Assembly (NCBI GenBank): GCA_965112735.1
Contig: OZ218964.1
Location: 1,736,001 to 1,800,000 of the forward strand
Origin: Phaeosaccion multiseriatum
Taxonomy: Eukaryota; Ochrophyta, other classes
Direction of reading: 5' to 3'
DNA length: 64,000 nucleotides
Shown here: one piece after another, positions 31,237 through 43,200 of the stretch
Layout: each line of letters opens with the position of its first letter
How positions within the stretch are numbered: the stretch's first letter is position 1
Position numbers and translations under genes: made by a program
Notes under the pieces: generated by a model
What the model saw: only the letters and a program-made list of their open reading frames with translations
Database searches by the model: none
Told to the model about the DNA's origin: nothing

Positions 31237-33789
31237 TTACAAGACGCGATAGGCTAGCTGCACGTCCTCCATCTCCTCCTCCGCCCTGCCTACCCCGCCC
31301 CCGACTCCCGTCCAGTGCTGCGTCCCCGCCTTGGCCGAGGTCGGAGCGGACTCGACCCCGAGTCTGATCCTGCAGACCACCCGCTGGCCCGGCAGTAGCC
31401 AGGGGGGGGGGCACACGCACACGTCCACGACCCCCGACAAGCCAGGGGCAAGCTTCTGGGGCACGTAGGCGAGCTCCACTCCCGCATCGAAGCTTTCATC
31501 TTCGACGAAGTCACTCGCATCATCAGTTTCAGGTTCTCGTTCGTCGTCCGGGTTGTTGTCGTTCTTGCTCTCCTCTTCCTCCTCCTCCTCCTCCTCCTCC
31601 GCTTCTTCCTTCTCCTCCTCTCCAAAGACCTTCGTGCCAAGAGCCTCCCCCCCTGTAGCTGCCCTTTCACAATCTTTGCTTTCTATGTTCTCGCCTCGCT
31701 CTGGCACTACTAGTGCTGCTGAAGCTCCTCCTTCTCCTTGCTCTTGCTGTCGCGCTAGTGGCCTCTCCGTGCCGCCATTGCTCTCCAGCAGCTTCACTGT
31801 GGACATGACAATCTTCCGCGGGCTTGCATTGCAGATGATCAGTCGACCCCTTGTCTCACAGCCTTTCTGAAGCAGCCCCATGTCTATACATAAGCCTGGT
31901 GCTGCTACTGCTGTCCCGGCACCCCCTTCCCTCACTCCTCCTCCTCCTCCTCCTCCTCCTCCTCCTCCTCCTCCTCCTCCTCCTCCTCCTCCTCCTCCTC
32001 CTCCTCCTCCTCCTCCTCCTCCTCCTCCTCCTCCTCCTCCTCCTCCTCCTCCTCCTCCTCCTCCTCCTCCTCCTGTTGCTGCGCACAGAGTGTGCACCGT
32101 CTCCGCTGTAAGCCCCTGTCGCCGCCGCTGCTGCTGCTGCTGTATCATCAACTGCTGCTGCTGCGGCTTGTATAGCTGCGTTTTCCCTGCGATACAAGGG
32201 CTCCGTATCCACCATCGCTGTAGACTACTTCCGAACTGAGAGGCCAAGGCTTCACGCTGTGCCGGACAGAAGCCGTCCTCCAGGAAAGTGTGCCCCGCTG
32301 CTCCGACCTCCTCGCAACCACTCACTTGGTCACCGCGTTCATCCCTGCGCCATAGTGAAGGCGAAGTCGACGACTCAAGGGAGGATGTCGACGACAACGA
32401 TGACGACGACGACGAGGAGGAGGAGACGGCGGCGGAGGACGCCCGACGAGTGCGGCAAGGCCATTCAGGCGAGTCCGTCTTGAGAGCATCGGTCGACGTC
32501 GGGCGAAACTGCACATGCTGTTGTTGTTGCTGCACAGAGGCGGATGCAACAGTCCCCTCCGCTGCTATGCCAGTAGCGACAAACCTCTCCTCCGCTAGTG
32601 CTGCTGCTGCTGCTGTTGCTCCTGCTGCTTCGGACGGCGCCGTAGACATGCTGTCGTCGCTTCCTCGCATGGACGGGAGGGAAAGCCGCCACGTGGCTCC
32701 TCCTACCGTTCTACGCGTCCTCCCTTCATCTCCTGTGCCGTACAAAGTCTGTCGGGGAGAGGTGGTTCCCTCCGAACAGACCAGCCGCCTCGCCAGTGAC
32801 GCCTGCTTCTCCATCCGGAGTTGGTCGGCGTGGGCAGTCTCCAGCATAGCCCGGGGGTTGTGGGGTGGCACCCTGTTGTACCTGGCCACTGTTGCCCTCC
32901 CCACTGTCTGCAGTCTCTGCTTTACCAAGGTAGCGCTGTCTAAGTGCAGCACCTCGACGAGTGCAGCCAGCTTCTCAGGACCTGTCGCTCGTCCCTCCCT
33001 ACGGCATGATCGAGTGGATACCAGAGGGCGACGGGGCGACAAGTCTGTGGCCGCTCTCTCGAACGCAGGATGCGAGAAGATGACAATGGCAAGGACACTC
33101 AGCATGTCCACGAAGCCCGTGAAGGGAAGCTGGCCCCGTCCCTTCTCATCATAGTGGAACTTGTCCACCACCTCAGCGGCGGAAGGCCTACCACGCGCCT
33201 GCATTTCGGCCCGCTTTACCCGCTTCCTTGCATACCACTTCCACAGCCGATGGAGAATGTGTTTGTTCATCAGGTTGGGCACTATCTTAAAGTCTCGTGC
33301 GAAGCACAAGAATTCGAACCACGTCATGGTATCGCGAGACCACTTTACTTGCTCAAAAGTTCGGTTGCTGCTGCCAGTGTATTGACCACTCCCAGAGGGG
33401 CCTGTGAGACAACAATAGAAGCGAAAAATGATCTCGACCGGACCCTGCGGCTGTCGCTGCCTCGATTCTGTTTCGATGCTCCCTCTGCAGTTCTTTCCAC
33501 GATGATACAAATCGCTGCCGGCACAGGGGACTTGGTGCATCCATGACACTTTCATCAGAAAGTTGTCCCGCGGCTGCTGCTTGCGCTGGTGGTGAGATAG
33601 TCTGTGATGATGGCGATGCTGCAGAGGTCGGGCCTGCCTCCTGGTGCTGCTGGTGGCGGCCCCGTGCGCTGCTGGCGGACGACACGGTTTGCGTGCCACC
33701 TTGTTCGTCTCTACAATTCCCTCTGCGTGCCTGAGCTGGCGAAGCGCTCCTCGAATCAGCGAGCTGGGCTCCATCTTGAGTTCTGGCAT
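31237..33789 (-). CDS. Uncharacterised protein with long poly-Gly tract and possible Ig-like (PapD/ASH-type) C-terminus
   Basis: A single open frame of 850 codons from the ATG at 33789; an unrecognised intron near the N-terminus cannot be excluded. I do not recognise the family firmly. Visible parts: a conserved-looking N-terminal block at about residues 158-190 (MTWFEFLCFARDFKIVPNLM), reminiscent of modules in large cytoskeletal or ciliary proteins; a basic KRVKRAEMQARGR stretch; Ser-, Gln- and Ala-rich linkers; poly-Gly of about 46 residues at about 573-620; then LCIDMGLLQKGCETRGRLII and LAPGLSGVVDVCVCPPPWLL, which look like strands of an Ig-like PapD/ASH domain split by an acidic poly-Glu insertion. 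No signal peptide or transmembrane segment. Function is unknown; a cytoskeletal role is only a suggestion. Confidence 0.6.
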   Translation of the reverse strand: MPELKMEPSSLIRGALRQLRHAEGIVETNKVARKPCRPPAAHGAATSSTRRQARPLQHRHHHRLSHHQRKQQPRDNFLMKVSWMHQVPCAGSDLYHRGKNCRGSIETESRQRQPQGPVEIIFRFYCCLTGPSGSGQYTGSSNRTFEQVKWSRDTMTWFEFLCFARDFKIVPNLMNKHILHRLWKWYARKRVKRAEMQARGRPSAAEVVDKFHYDEKGRGQLPFTGFVDMLSVLAIVIFSHPAFERAATDLSPRRPLVSTRSCRREGRATGPEKLAALVEVLHLDSATLVKQRLQTVGRATVARYNRVPPHNPRAMLETAHADQLRMEKQASLARRLVCSEGTTSPRQTLYGTGDEGRTRRTVGGATWRLSLPSMRGSDDSMSTAPSEAAGATAAAAALAEERFVATGIAAEGTVASASVQQQQQHVQFRPTSTDALKTDSPEWPCRTRRASSAAVSSSSSSSSSLSSTSSLESSTSPSLWRRDERGDQVSGCEEVGAAGHTFLEDGFCPAQREALASQFGSSLQRWWIRSPCIAGKTQLYKPQQQQLMIQQQQQRRRQGLTAETVHTLCAATGGGGGGGGGGGGGGGGGGGGGGGGGGGGGGGGGGGGGGGGGGGGGGVREGGAGTAVAAPGLCIDMGLLQKGCETRGRLIICNASPRKIVMSTVKLLESNGGTERPLARQQEQGEGGASAALVVPERGENIESKDCERAATGGEALGTKVFGEEEKEEAEEEEEEEEEESKNDNNPDDEREPETDDASDFVEDESFDAGVELAYVPQKLAPGLSGVVDVCVCPPPWLLPGQRVVCRIRLGVESAPTSAKAGTQHWTGVGGGVGRAEEEMEDVQLAYRVL
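31936..32073. repeat. (CTC)46 array encoding poly-Gly on the minus strand
   Basis: A near-pure 138-bp trinucleotide run read as GGA codons in the minus-strand protein. Confidence 0.95.
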
Positions 33790-34249
33790 GAACCAGCTAG
33801 CGACATGCGTTCCTCAGCTGGTCGGAGCGCATTTTTTTTTTCCTTTTTTCCCTTTTTGGAGGTCAGGGGCTTGGCGGGCGCTGTTTTATTGTTGACTTAG
33901 GAAATTTTCTGAAACGTCCGTCTTCACCAGAGGAAGTACCACCATAGCAGTGAGAGCTTTGCGTAGGAATAGCAAGTAGCAACCGCGTCACCAGCACCAC
34001 TGGGCACGGCTTTTAGGAGCAGCGGCACAAGGTTACCAGGAGCTCCAGGAGCTCAACCGCCTAGGCTGCTATGAATGACTTGGTGGGCCGACAGGATAAG
34101 CGATCGGTACATGCTCTTGCTGGGCCTTTGCGGTAGACTTTGAGAATCGTCTGGTGCAGAGAGGGGCCGAGATGAGGGGGAGGTGAGAGCTAGGGCTCGG
34201 TATATCGTCGGGCACAGACACACCCCTCGCTCGGACAGAGTTCTAAAAG
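33790..34249. promoter_or_regulatory. Divergent promoter region upstream of the cellulose-synthase-like fusion gene
   Basis: These 460 bp separate two opposed start codons. A T-rich tract lies at 33831-33857. TATA-like sequence (GGTATATCG) at about 34199 is 50 bp before the plus-strand ATG. Nothing else was recognised. Confidence 0.4.
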
Positions 34250-37200
34250 ATGGGTGACTATGGGCAGCCTTCGTCACCGGGAGGAAGGGACAGGAGAGGG
34301 AGCAACATGGGGCAGTACGGAGCCTCTATTATGGGTTCCCCTCGAACCATGGTACCTCCTCCTATTGTCGCACCTTCTGGTATGCCTGATATGGGCATGG
34401 ACCTCGCCAGCCCGGGCGGGCTCAGCAGCCCAGGCGGAGGAGGGGGTGGTGGGAGGCGAAGGAGAAGACAGCAGAGGGATGATCTTTCTGCCTCTCCCGC
34501 CGGCAGCAGCTATGCGGCGGAGCCCTCATCTCCGACGTCGTTTGGGAACTTCGACCAGCAGCAGGCAATGCCATCCTCGCCCTCGGGCTATCCCCCAATA
34601 CAACAGCCCTCCCCTAGCTTCGGGCAGGCGTCCCCCGTCAACGACTTGCAACATATGGGTATGGGAGGAGGGGGATACGGCCAGCAGACACAGCATATGC
34701 AGCCCGGCTACATGCAGATGCAGCAACCCCCAGCCGTGGTGTCCCCGACGAACTATGGGCAGGTGCAGCAGCAGCAGCAGCAGCAGCAGCCAGCTCCCAT
34801 GAATTATGCGCAGTCAGCTTCTCCGACCAGCTATGTGCCGTCCCCGGGAGGCGCGCGCCGCAGGCGCGACAGCGCTTTGACAGCGGACGATGGAAGCCCG
34901 AGCCCAGTGCGGCGAAGACGAGACAGCGCTTTGACCTTGTCCCCCGGAGGGAGCACACAGGCCGAACAGCTACCCATTTCACCAATCGTTTCGCCCTCTG
35001 CAAGTCCAGTGGGCAGCCCGAAGGTGGGGCGCCAGCAGACCATGGGGCGAGTGGGATTCGTTGGAATCGAAAATGCTGGCGGCGGTTCAGACTACGATGG
35101 CGGGGTGGAGACGGTGGGACTGAATGAGAGATCGGTGCTCATTCGCAACCCCGGCGAGCTCAAGGACTTTTTGGAACAAAAGAATAACGACCTTGTCAAG
35201 TCGCACAAGCGTCGAGAGGCGGAGCTGGAAGGCATGATGGAGAAGGACACGTAAGTTTCTCATCTGTTTCTCAGGAGGGAAGGAGAACCGGTGAAGCGGC
35301 GATTCCGAGAGAGAGAGAGAGAGAGGCTGGGTAGAGAGCGCAGTAGCATGCGCGTTTGCGTATTTGATCAGGGACACCGCCCGGGAGGCGTGATGCGAAC
35401 TAACCCCCCCCACGTCCTTGCCCCTCCCTCGCTCCCTCCCTCCGTTCCTCCCTCTGCCGCGCCCCCAGAATGTACCTGAAGGCCCTACTGCAGGAGGAAA
35501 CGGAGAGATTCGAGGAACACATGCTGCAGCAGATAGGAACGCCCAAGGGGACAGACCTCGGCAGCGGCAATGGCAGAAGAGGCAGTGCGGGGGGGGGGAG
35601 GCGCGCTAGTAGGAGGCCGTCGGCGGCCATGGAGATGCCCTACGCCCGCGAGGAGAAGAAGAAGATGGACGAATTTCTTCGGGAGAGGGGTCTTCTCGTC
35701 AAGAAGCTCGAGATGGTAAGAGGAGTCTGTCGGTCAGTCAGTCAGATCAATTAGCCAGTCAGTCACTTAGTCAGTCAGCCAGTCAATCGGTCTCAGGCGG
35801 TCAGTCAGTCAGTCAGTCGGTCGGTGAGGTGGACTCGGGATGCAGCTGCGGCAACAAGAGCAACCGAAGGTCCCTTCCATTTTTTTTTCTCTCTCTCTCC
35901 GTCCCTTCCTCTCGCCCTCTTTCCCCCTCCCTCCCTCCTTTCATCTTACCTCATTCCCACGCTCCCTCCCTCACTCCCTCCCTCCCTCCCTCCCTCCCTC
36001 CCTCCCTCCTTCCCTCCTTCCCTCCTTCCTCCCGTCCCTCCCTCCATCCCTGCCTCGCTCACTCACTCACCACCGCACGCACGCACTCACTCTCCAACTC
36101 GCGCACGCACTCACTCACTCTCTCACTCCCCCACTCCAGTACCACAAAGAATGCCGACAGAAGAACTCCAAGAAAATCTCCGTGGAACAGCAGCGCGTGG
36201 ACCGTACCCTCAAATCCTTCATAAGCAAGTACACCAACCCTTCTCAGCGCTCCCTGGTGGTTCGCAGCGTGGCCGAGTATGTCAATGGAGACGAGTGGAT
36301 GAAGATGGTCACCATGAGCCCAGACTACACGAGCCCAGACTACGTCAGCCGGGGCCCCGAGAGCCTAAACGCTCTCATTGTCGAGGCGGGCTTTAAGCCC
36401 ATCGGCAAGACGACGGTGGACGAGTTTGGAGAGGAGATGAACGCTAGGCTGGCAGGGCTTGATGCCGCCAAGCTAGACCGCATGAGGCGCCAGGCTGCTC
36501 AGGTACGCACACACGAACGCACGCACGCATGCACACACGCACGCACGTGACGAACGAGAACCTGCACTCACGCAAGTGATGAGGAGCGGGAGCACGCGTC
36601 TTTAGCTCTTTGCCCCAAGAGTTTGTGTTCTCTCTCTCTCTCTCCTTCCCTCTCTCCCTCTCTCTCTCCCTCTCTCTCCCTCTCTCTCTCTCTGTGTGTG
36701 TGTCACTATGTCACACCGATTCTATCCAACGAAAACGCCTGTGCTCGCTTCCTATCCATCACCGCTGCGTATGCTCCTCAACTCCTTAACTATCAACTTG
36801 GCTCACTCTCCTCTCCTCTCCTCTCCCCTCCCCTCCCCTCCCCTCCCCTCCTCTCCTCTCTTCTCCTATCCTTCACCCCCCGCTCCCTTGGAACTTGATG
36901 GTTCTCTTCTCGCTCTCTCCGCAGGCGCTGGAGCAAGCCAAGCATGCAGAGGCCATGCGGAGGCAGACCGAGGAGAACGCTCAAATTGCCGAGGAGTACA
37001 GGTGCGTGGACTCTCTTTGTTTGGCTTTGCTCTTTGCTTTGCTTATCTTGACTTAGCTTTCCCTTGTGTGGCTTTTGTGTGGCTTTGCTTTGCTTTGCCC
37101 TGCCTTGCCCTGCCTGGCGCTCTGCTTGGCGCGGCTTTTGCCTTGCTTTGCCTTGCTTTTCTGTTTTGTTTGCGCCCCCCGCCCCCTCCTCCCTGACCCG

Positions 37201-40200
37201 CGGAGCTTGCACTGAGGATTTTTCGTAAGTGACCGCCCACTCTCCTTCTCTTCTCTCCCCCACACTGCCCGTATCGAAACGAAAACACTCCTTCCCCATC
37301 CCCAGAGCGAAGCAAGCGGCCGAGAAGCTCCGCGAAATGGAGAGCCTCCGTCTGCAGTACGAGAGAGAGGCAGAGCAGCAGAGGCTCCTCTTGGACCAGC
37401 ATCACAGGGAGGCCGAGGAGAGGGCGCTGGCCACGCAGAAGCAGCACGCAGAGAACGCAGAGAGGGAGAGACAAGACAAGGAGAGAAAGATGCAGGTGGG
37501 TGGGGGGGGGAGGTGGACTCGCGGATTGACCTTGACTCGCATCGAGCGCTCATAGACCTCACACGCATGCACGCGCGCGCACACACACCCTCACACAGTT
37601 GTGCACCCACACACCCACACACGAACCAATGCTCTTTACTTCTCCTCCTTCTCGCAAATATACGTAAAACCACATCACACCACACCACACCACACCACAC
37701 CGCAGGAGTACATCAGTAAACTCGAGCAGGAGAAGCACCAAGCAGAGATGCAGCGCAGAGCCCGAGTGGCGGAAATGGAGCAGGAGATGGCACGGCTCGA
37801 GCAGGAGAAGCAGAGCGTGTCAGCAGCGGTGCAGGAGGAGACAGCGACGCGTATGAAGGGTCTTCATGCAGAGGTGGAGCGCGAGCGGAGTGTGATGATG
37901 GCGGATCTGAAGAAGGCAGAGGAGGAGGCCCAAGAAGCGAGGAGCAGAATGGAGGAGCAGGCACGGCAGGAGGCAGCGGAGACGGCGGCCCGTATGAAGG
38001 TGGGCAGGGGGGGGGGGTCATGGTGTATGTATGTGTGTATAGAGAGCAGTGAGGTAGGCAGGCAGGCAGGCAGGCTGGCAGTCAGGCAGGCAGGTAGGCA
38101 GAGGAGAGAGCGTTTGGTACTTCGCCGTCCCTCCTTCCCTCTCTCGCTCTCACTCCCTCGCCCCCCACGCTGGAAGGCGCCTACACGAGCGCGCGCACGA
38201 TCTTGCTTCTTTTTCGCCGCGCGGTCGCACTCTCATCACTCATTCCTCTTATCACACACTGTGGTCACACTGCGGTCACATGTTCATCACTCTTATCACA
38301 CTGCGGTCACACCCTCATCACTCTCAATACTCACATTGCTCTCATTAGGCGAATATGGAGGCCGACCTCGCTGCGTTACAGAAGGAGGCGGAGGAGCGCA
38401 AGGAGGAGATGGAGAGGGAGGAGAAGCAGGCCCGAGAGGCAAGGGAGAGGGCCTTGTCAGAGGTGGAGCGGGTCAAGAAGGAGTCCGAGGAGGCGAAGGA
38501 GAAGGTGCAGAAGGAGGTGGAGCAGGCCAGAGAGGCGGCGGAGGAGGCTAAGAGGGAGCTCGAGGAGCGGCTGATCCTGCAGGAGAAGGCGCTGGAAGAG
38601 AGGCACAAGAAGAGCCAGCACCTCCTCCCCCCTGGGGCCGACGGAGGAGGAGGAGGAGGGGGAGGGTTGAGTGCGGAGGCGGAGAAGGCTTACGAAGAGG
38701 AGCTGCGCAAGCACGAGGAGGAGCTTGCGAAGCGTAAGGCGGAACTTGCAAAGCACAAGGAGGAGGGGGAAAAGCACGTACAGGAGCTGGCGCAGCGCAG
38801 GCAGCAGGCCGAGGAGATCAAGGCCGAGCTCAAGAGGGAGATAGAGGAGGCCGCACAGGCCAACCAGGTACATACGCATGTTCCACATACACTCTCACGT
38901 TCTTGTTCCCCTTGTGGAGACTGACCGACTGACTGACTGACTGACTAGCTCGCTGACTGATTCACTGAGTCACCGAGTCACTGACGCACTTACTCACTTA
39001 CCGTGTTGTCGTCCCTCACGCACCAGGCGGAAATCGAAAAGATGCGCAGGGAGCAGGCGGAGGTGCAGAAGCAACGAGACGAAATGGCGCAGCAGCTCGC
39101 CCAGGTGTCAGAGGCGGCAGGTGAGGGGAGAGAGACTAGAGAGAGAGATAGAGAGAGAGATACTGAGAGAGAGAGAGAGAAAGAGAGTCGGTGGGTCGGT
39201 CAGTCGGTGGGTCGGGGGTGTCAGGACAAGAGCACCGAATCACAGCGCACGAGGCTTTCTTTGGTGCTCTTTGAAGGCTCTCGCTCACTCTCACGCCAAT
39301 ACCCTTTTGGCGTCCTCTACTTTCTCCCTCACTACGAGGCAAATATGATACACTCTCTGAACAATGTATCCCTGCCCCTGCCCCGTCTCTCTCTCTTTCC
39401 TTCTCTCTCTCTCTCATTCTTCCTCTCTCTCCCCATCTCTCTCTCTCCCCCCCCCCCCTCTCTTTCTCACCAGAGCCGCAACACGCTGAGATGGACGCCC
39501 GTCTTGCGCAGCAGCAGGAGGAGCTCACCGCGCAAAAGGAGAAGTTCGAGAAGGAGTCACAGTTGGCAAGGGCGGCGCTGGAGGAGGACATGGCCAAGGC
39601 AGAGAGCGACGCACGGGAGGCCCGGGATAAGATAAGGCAGGAGCTGGAGGAGCAGAAGCAAGAGCTCGACCGGGTAAGGAGGAACGGAGGGGGGTGGAGA
39701 GGGAGGGTAGGGAGGGAGGAAGGGAGGGAGGGAGGGAGAGGCAGAGAAGTGGAAGGAGGATAGGGCCGGGGCTAGGGGAAGTTTGCATGGACACGCCTTC
39801 GATCGTGTGTGGTGGGAGTGGGGCAGAGAAACGGAACGGGGCGGGGCGGCGAGGACATCAAAAGGGGTCGTCCGTTATACGTCCAAAGATCCTACTCGAC
39901 TTGTTCCCGGTATTCATCTCGGTGTCTGCGTGCGTGTGTGCGTGCGTGTGTTTGTGCGTGTGTGCGTACGTGTGTTCATGTGTGCATGCGTATGCGTGTG
40001 TGCGTGTGTGGGTGTGTGTGCGTGATGATGACGATGATGACGATAGGTGCGGAAGGAGCAGGAGGACATTGCGAGCCTCAAGGCCGAGCACGAAGAGGCC
40101 ATGGCCCAGACCGAGCTCGACAAGCTGGAGCAAGAGGCACTGCTGTTAGGACTGACCGGAGATATTAAGAAGATCCGGGAGGAGCGGGATAGAGAGGAAG

Positions 40201-43200
40201 AGGAGGCAAAGAAGGCGGGCAGAGGAGGAGGAGAAGGGGGGGCCGACAAGGAGAAGGACGAGACTAGAGTGGACTTTCTGCAGCTAGAGGGGGAGAAGGC
40301 CGCGAGGATGATGGCGGAGGCAGAGGCAAAGGAGGCCCAGCGCCAGGCGGAGGAGGCACAGAAAGAGACGGAAATGGCACAGAAGGAGGCGGAGGCGGTG
40401 CGGCAGGAGCTGCAGAAGCTTTTGAAGGAACAAAAGAGTCAAAAGGAACTGCTTAGTGCGGTGGATGCGGCTGCTTCCCGGAGTGTGGAGGAGGAGGAGG
40501 CGAAGGAGAAGGAGACGCAAATGGAGATTCAAATGCTGAAGGCGCAGGTGGGGACGGAAGAGGAGAAGGCGAAGAGGATTGAGGCGGAGAGAGAGGCGCA
40601 CGAAGCGAGGGAGGAGCTGCAGCGACTGAAGCTGCTCAAGGCTGTCCTGGCGGCCCAAAACGATAATGACCTGACGCAGTTACAGGAGCTGATGGATCGA
40701 GATCCGGGCCTTGCCAACGACCCGGAGCTGGCAAAGATCCTCCGAGGAGAAGATCAGAAGAGCAAGAGCGGGGCCGGGGTCGGAGGGCCGGGCGCGTATG
40801 GTCGGCAAGAGAGCGAGGCGGTCGACTATCGTGGCAAGTACCTGGGAAATATGAAGAACAAAGCCGTTGGGCAGCTGCCGGCCAAGCCGAGGGGGGATGG
40901 AGGGGACAAGGACGAGGATGGCTCCTCGGCAGGAGGAGAGAGTGGACGCGGTGGCAGCCATGGCAATCGCAATGATGATGATGAGGGCGATGGGGAGGGC
41001 GAGGGTGACGGTGAGACCGATGTGATGGTCGAGCTGCCGGGTACCGCCGAGATTTCTCGGGCACTACAGGCCAACGAGGAGATATCCATGGACGACTTGC
41101 TGGACGTGTTGCTCTTCAAGAGACTGAACCAGGCCAAGGAGGACGAGCGAGCGGCGGTGCTGAAGGCGCAGGAGGAGAGGGCTGCTTGGAACCCCACGGC
41201 CAACGTGCCAGACCCAGAGGAGGCAGAGAGGAAGCTTGACGAGGAGAAGCTCGCTAAGGTACATGCCGAGGCCGAGGCGGCGGGGAAGGGGGCGATGGCG
41301 GCAGCAGCGGCGGCAGCGGTGAGTGGCACCAAGCAAGGGAAGTTGGAGGCTAAAGCTGCGGCCAAGGCGGCGAAGGCAGCGAAGAAGAAGGAGGCAGCCG
41401 CGGATAAGAAGCAAGCCGCACTGGATGCAAAGGCGGAGAAGAAGAAGACCAAGAAGGCCAAGGCCAAGGGCAAGGGCAAGCGCAAGGGAAACAAGGTGGT
41501 GCCAGGGGACGAGGGCGGCCCTGAATCACCGACTGGCTCTGCTGCTATTAGGGCTGCCGCCGGAGCCGCCGGAGCCGCCGCCACCGCCGCCCAGGCTCCA
41601 GGTCCGAAGCCTCCAGGCAGCCCGTCTGCCGCAGAAAAGGCTGCTACGGCAGCTGCAGCAAACAAGGATCTGGATGCCTTCACCAGCACCACCAATATGG
41701 GAAAGAAGGCCAAGCCCCTGCCGGACGGGCCCATGGCGGCGTCCGCTCTCTCCCAAACCACACTGGAGCTCACTTCCACCAAGAGGGCCCCTGCCGCCAA
41801 CTTGGTGGGCAAGTTGGGCTTCCTGCTACCCACTTCCAAGTCGCTGAAGCGGCGGCGCTCCTTCCCCATTGTCGGGTGTGAGGTGGGACGTTTCCCTCCC
41901 GGAGAAGGAGAGGGAGGAGGAGGTGAAGGAGGAGGAGGAGGAGGAGGAGGAGGAGGAGGAGGAGGCGAAGACCAGGTAGAGGCACTACTCATGGGAGGTG
42001 CCGGCGTGTTCCAGACCGAGGTGGTGCCGTGGCGAGGCTCGGCGGTGCCCACACCCATAGGCCGCTCCCTGCTGGGGCTGGGGGGTGGAAGGGCAAGACG
42101 TCCTTCCATGACGCCGGCGCAGGTGGTGCAGCAGCCCTTCGGAAACACGGCGGGGGTGTCCTTCGCACTTCCTGGGGGGGACGGTGACAACAAGGACAAG
42201 AACGCGGCGCTAGGAGGAGGGGCAGGGAACGTTCCGCGACCTCGTCCTCGGCAGCGGCGGGACAGTCTTCTACCCACGGACTCTCTTATCAAGCAGCCCA
42301 AGTTCTGCAGAGATGCTTTCTGCGACCCCGACGCTGCGAGTCGAGTTGTGTTGTCAACCAAGGCCATGCGAGCGCGTCTAGCCGCGTTGGAGAAGCAGGG
42401 CGGGGGGGGAGGAGGCGAAGGAGGGAAGGGAAGTGGGCGTGGGAATGCAGCGGTGCAGAAAGCATTGGCACAGCAGCGCATGCTCTGTAAGCCGATGGAG
42501 GAAGTGGAGCGGTTGGTGAAAGAGGCCATTGACAAGCAAGAAGCGGGGTGGGCGGAGAAAGACAAAGCAGAGGCCAAGAAGATGAGAGAGGCATTGGCAG
42601 TGCAGCAGGAGAAGGAGGAGGCGCGCCTCAGGGAGGAGCGTGAGAAGCGGCGTGAGGCGGCCAAGCAGTCAGCCGAGGAGAAGGCCGCGCAGGACGCACT
42701 TCGAGACAAGTTCCGCTCGGGTGTGCGGCGGCGGAGCTTCGGCACCACGCCGCCTCCGGAGGACCTACTTGCAGCCATGGAGGCGGGAGACGGAGGAGGA
42801 GGAGGAGGAGGGGGAGGGGGAGGGAAAGGGAAGGAGGAGGAGGAGGAGGAGGAGGAGGTGCTCATCAAGCGTAAGCGCACGGGCCCGGACTCTGTCAAGC
42901 TTAAGCAGATGCGCGAGGCGGAGTGGAAGCTTGGCCTCTACCCACCGGCACATGGCCTGCTGGTCAGACGCATGTCCTTTGGAGGGTTGACGAGTTCCGG
43001 AGGAGGGGTTGCGGGGGAGGGACAGCACTATCGTCAGAGGCGTCGCCAAGCCGCGCTCATATTCGACGCCCTATTGACTGGGCAGGAGGTCGGTTGGGAC
43101 GGAGCGGCCAAGAAGAAGAAGGAGGAGGCCGCGAAGAAGGGCAAGGAGGAGGGGGAGGCAGGGGATAAAGTGGGCGAGCTCAAATCCTTTGGAGGGCGAG

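Noticed and set aside
40826-42898. 690-codon minus-strand open frame
   Set aside because: It is the antisense shadow of the giant exon of the fusion gene and consists of Ser/Ala/Pro-rich composition produced by GC-rich codons.
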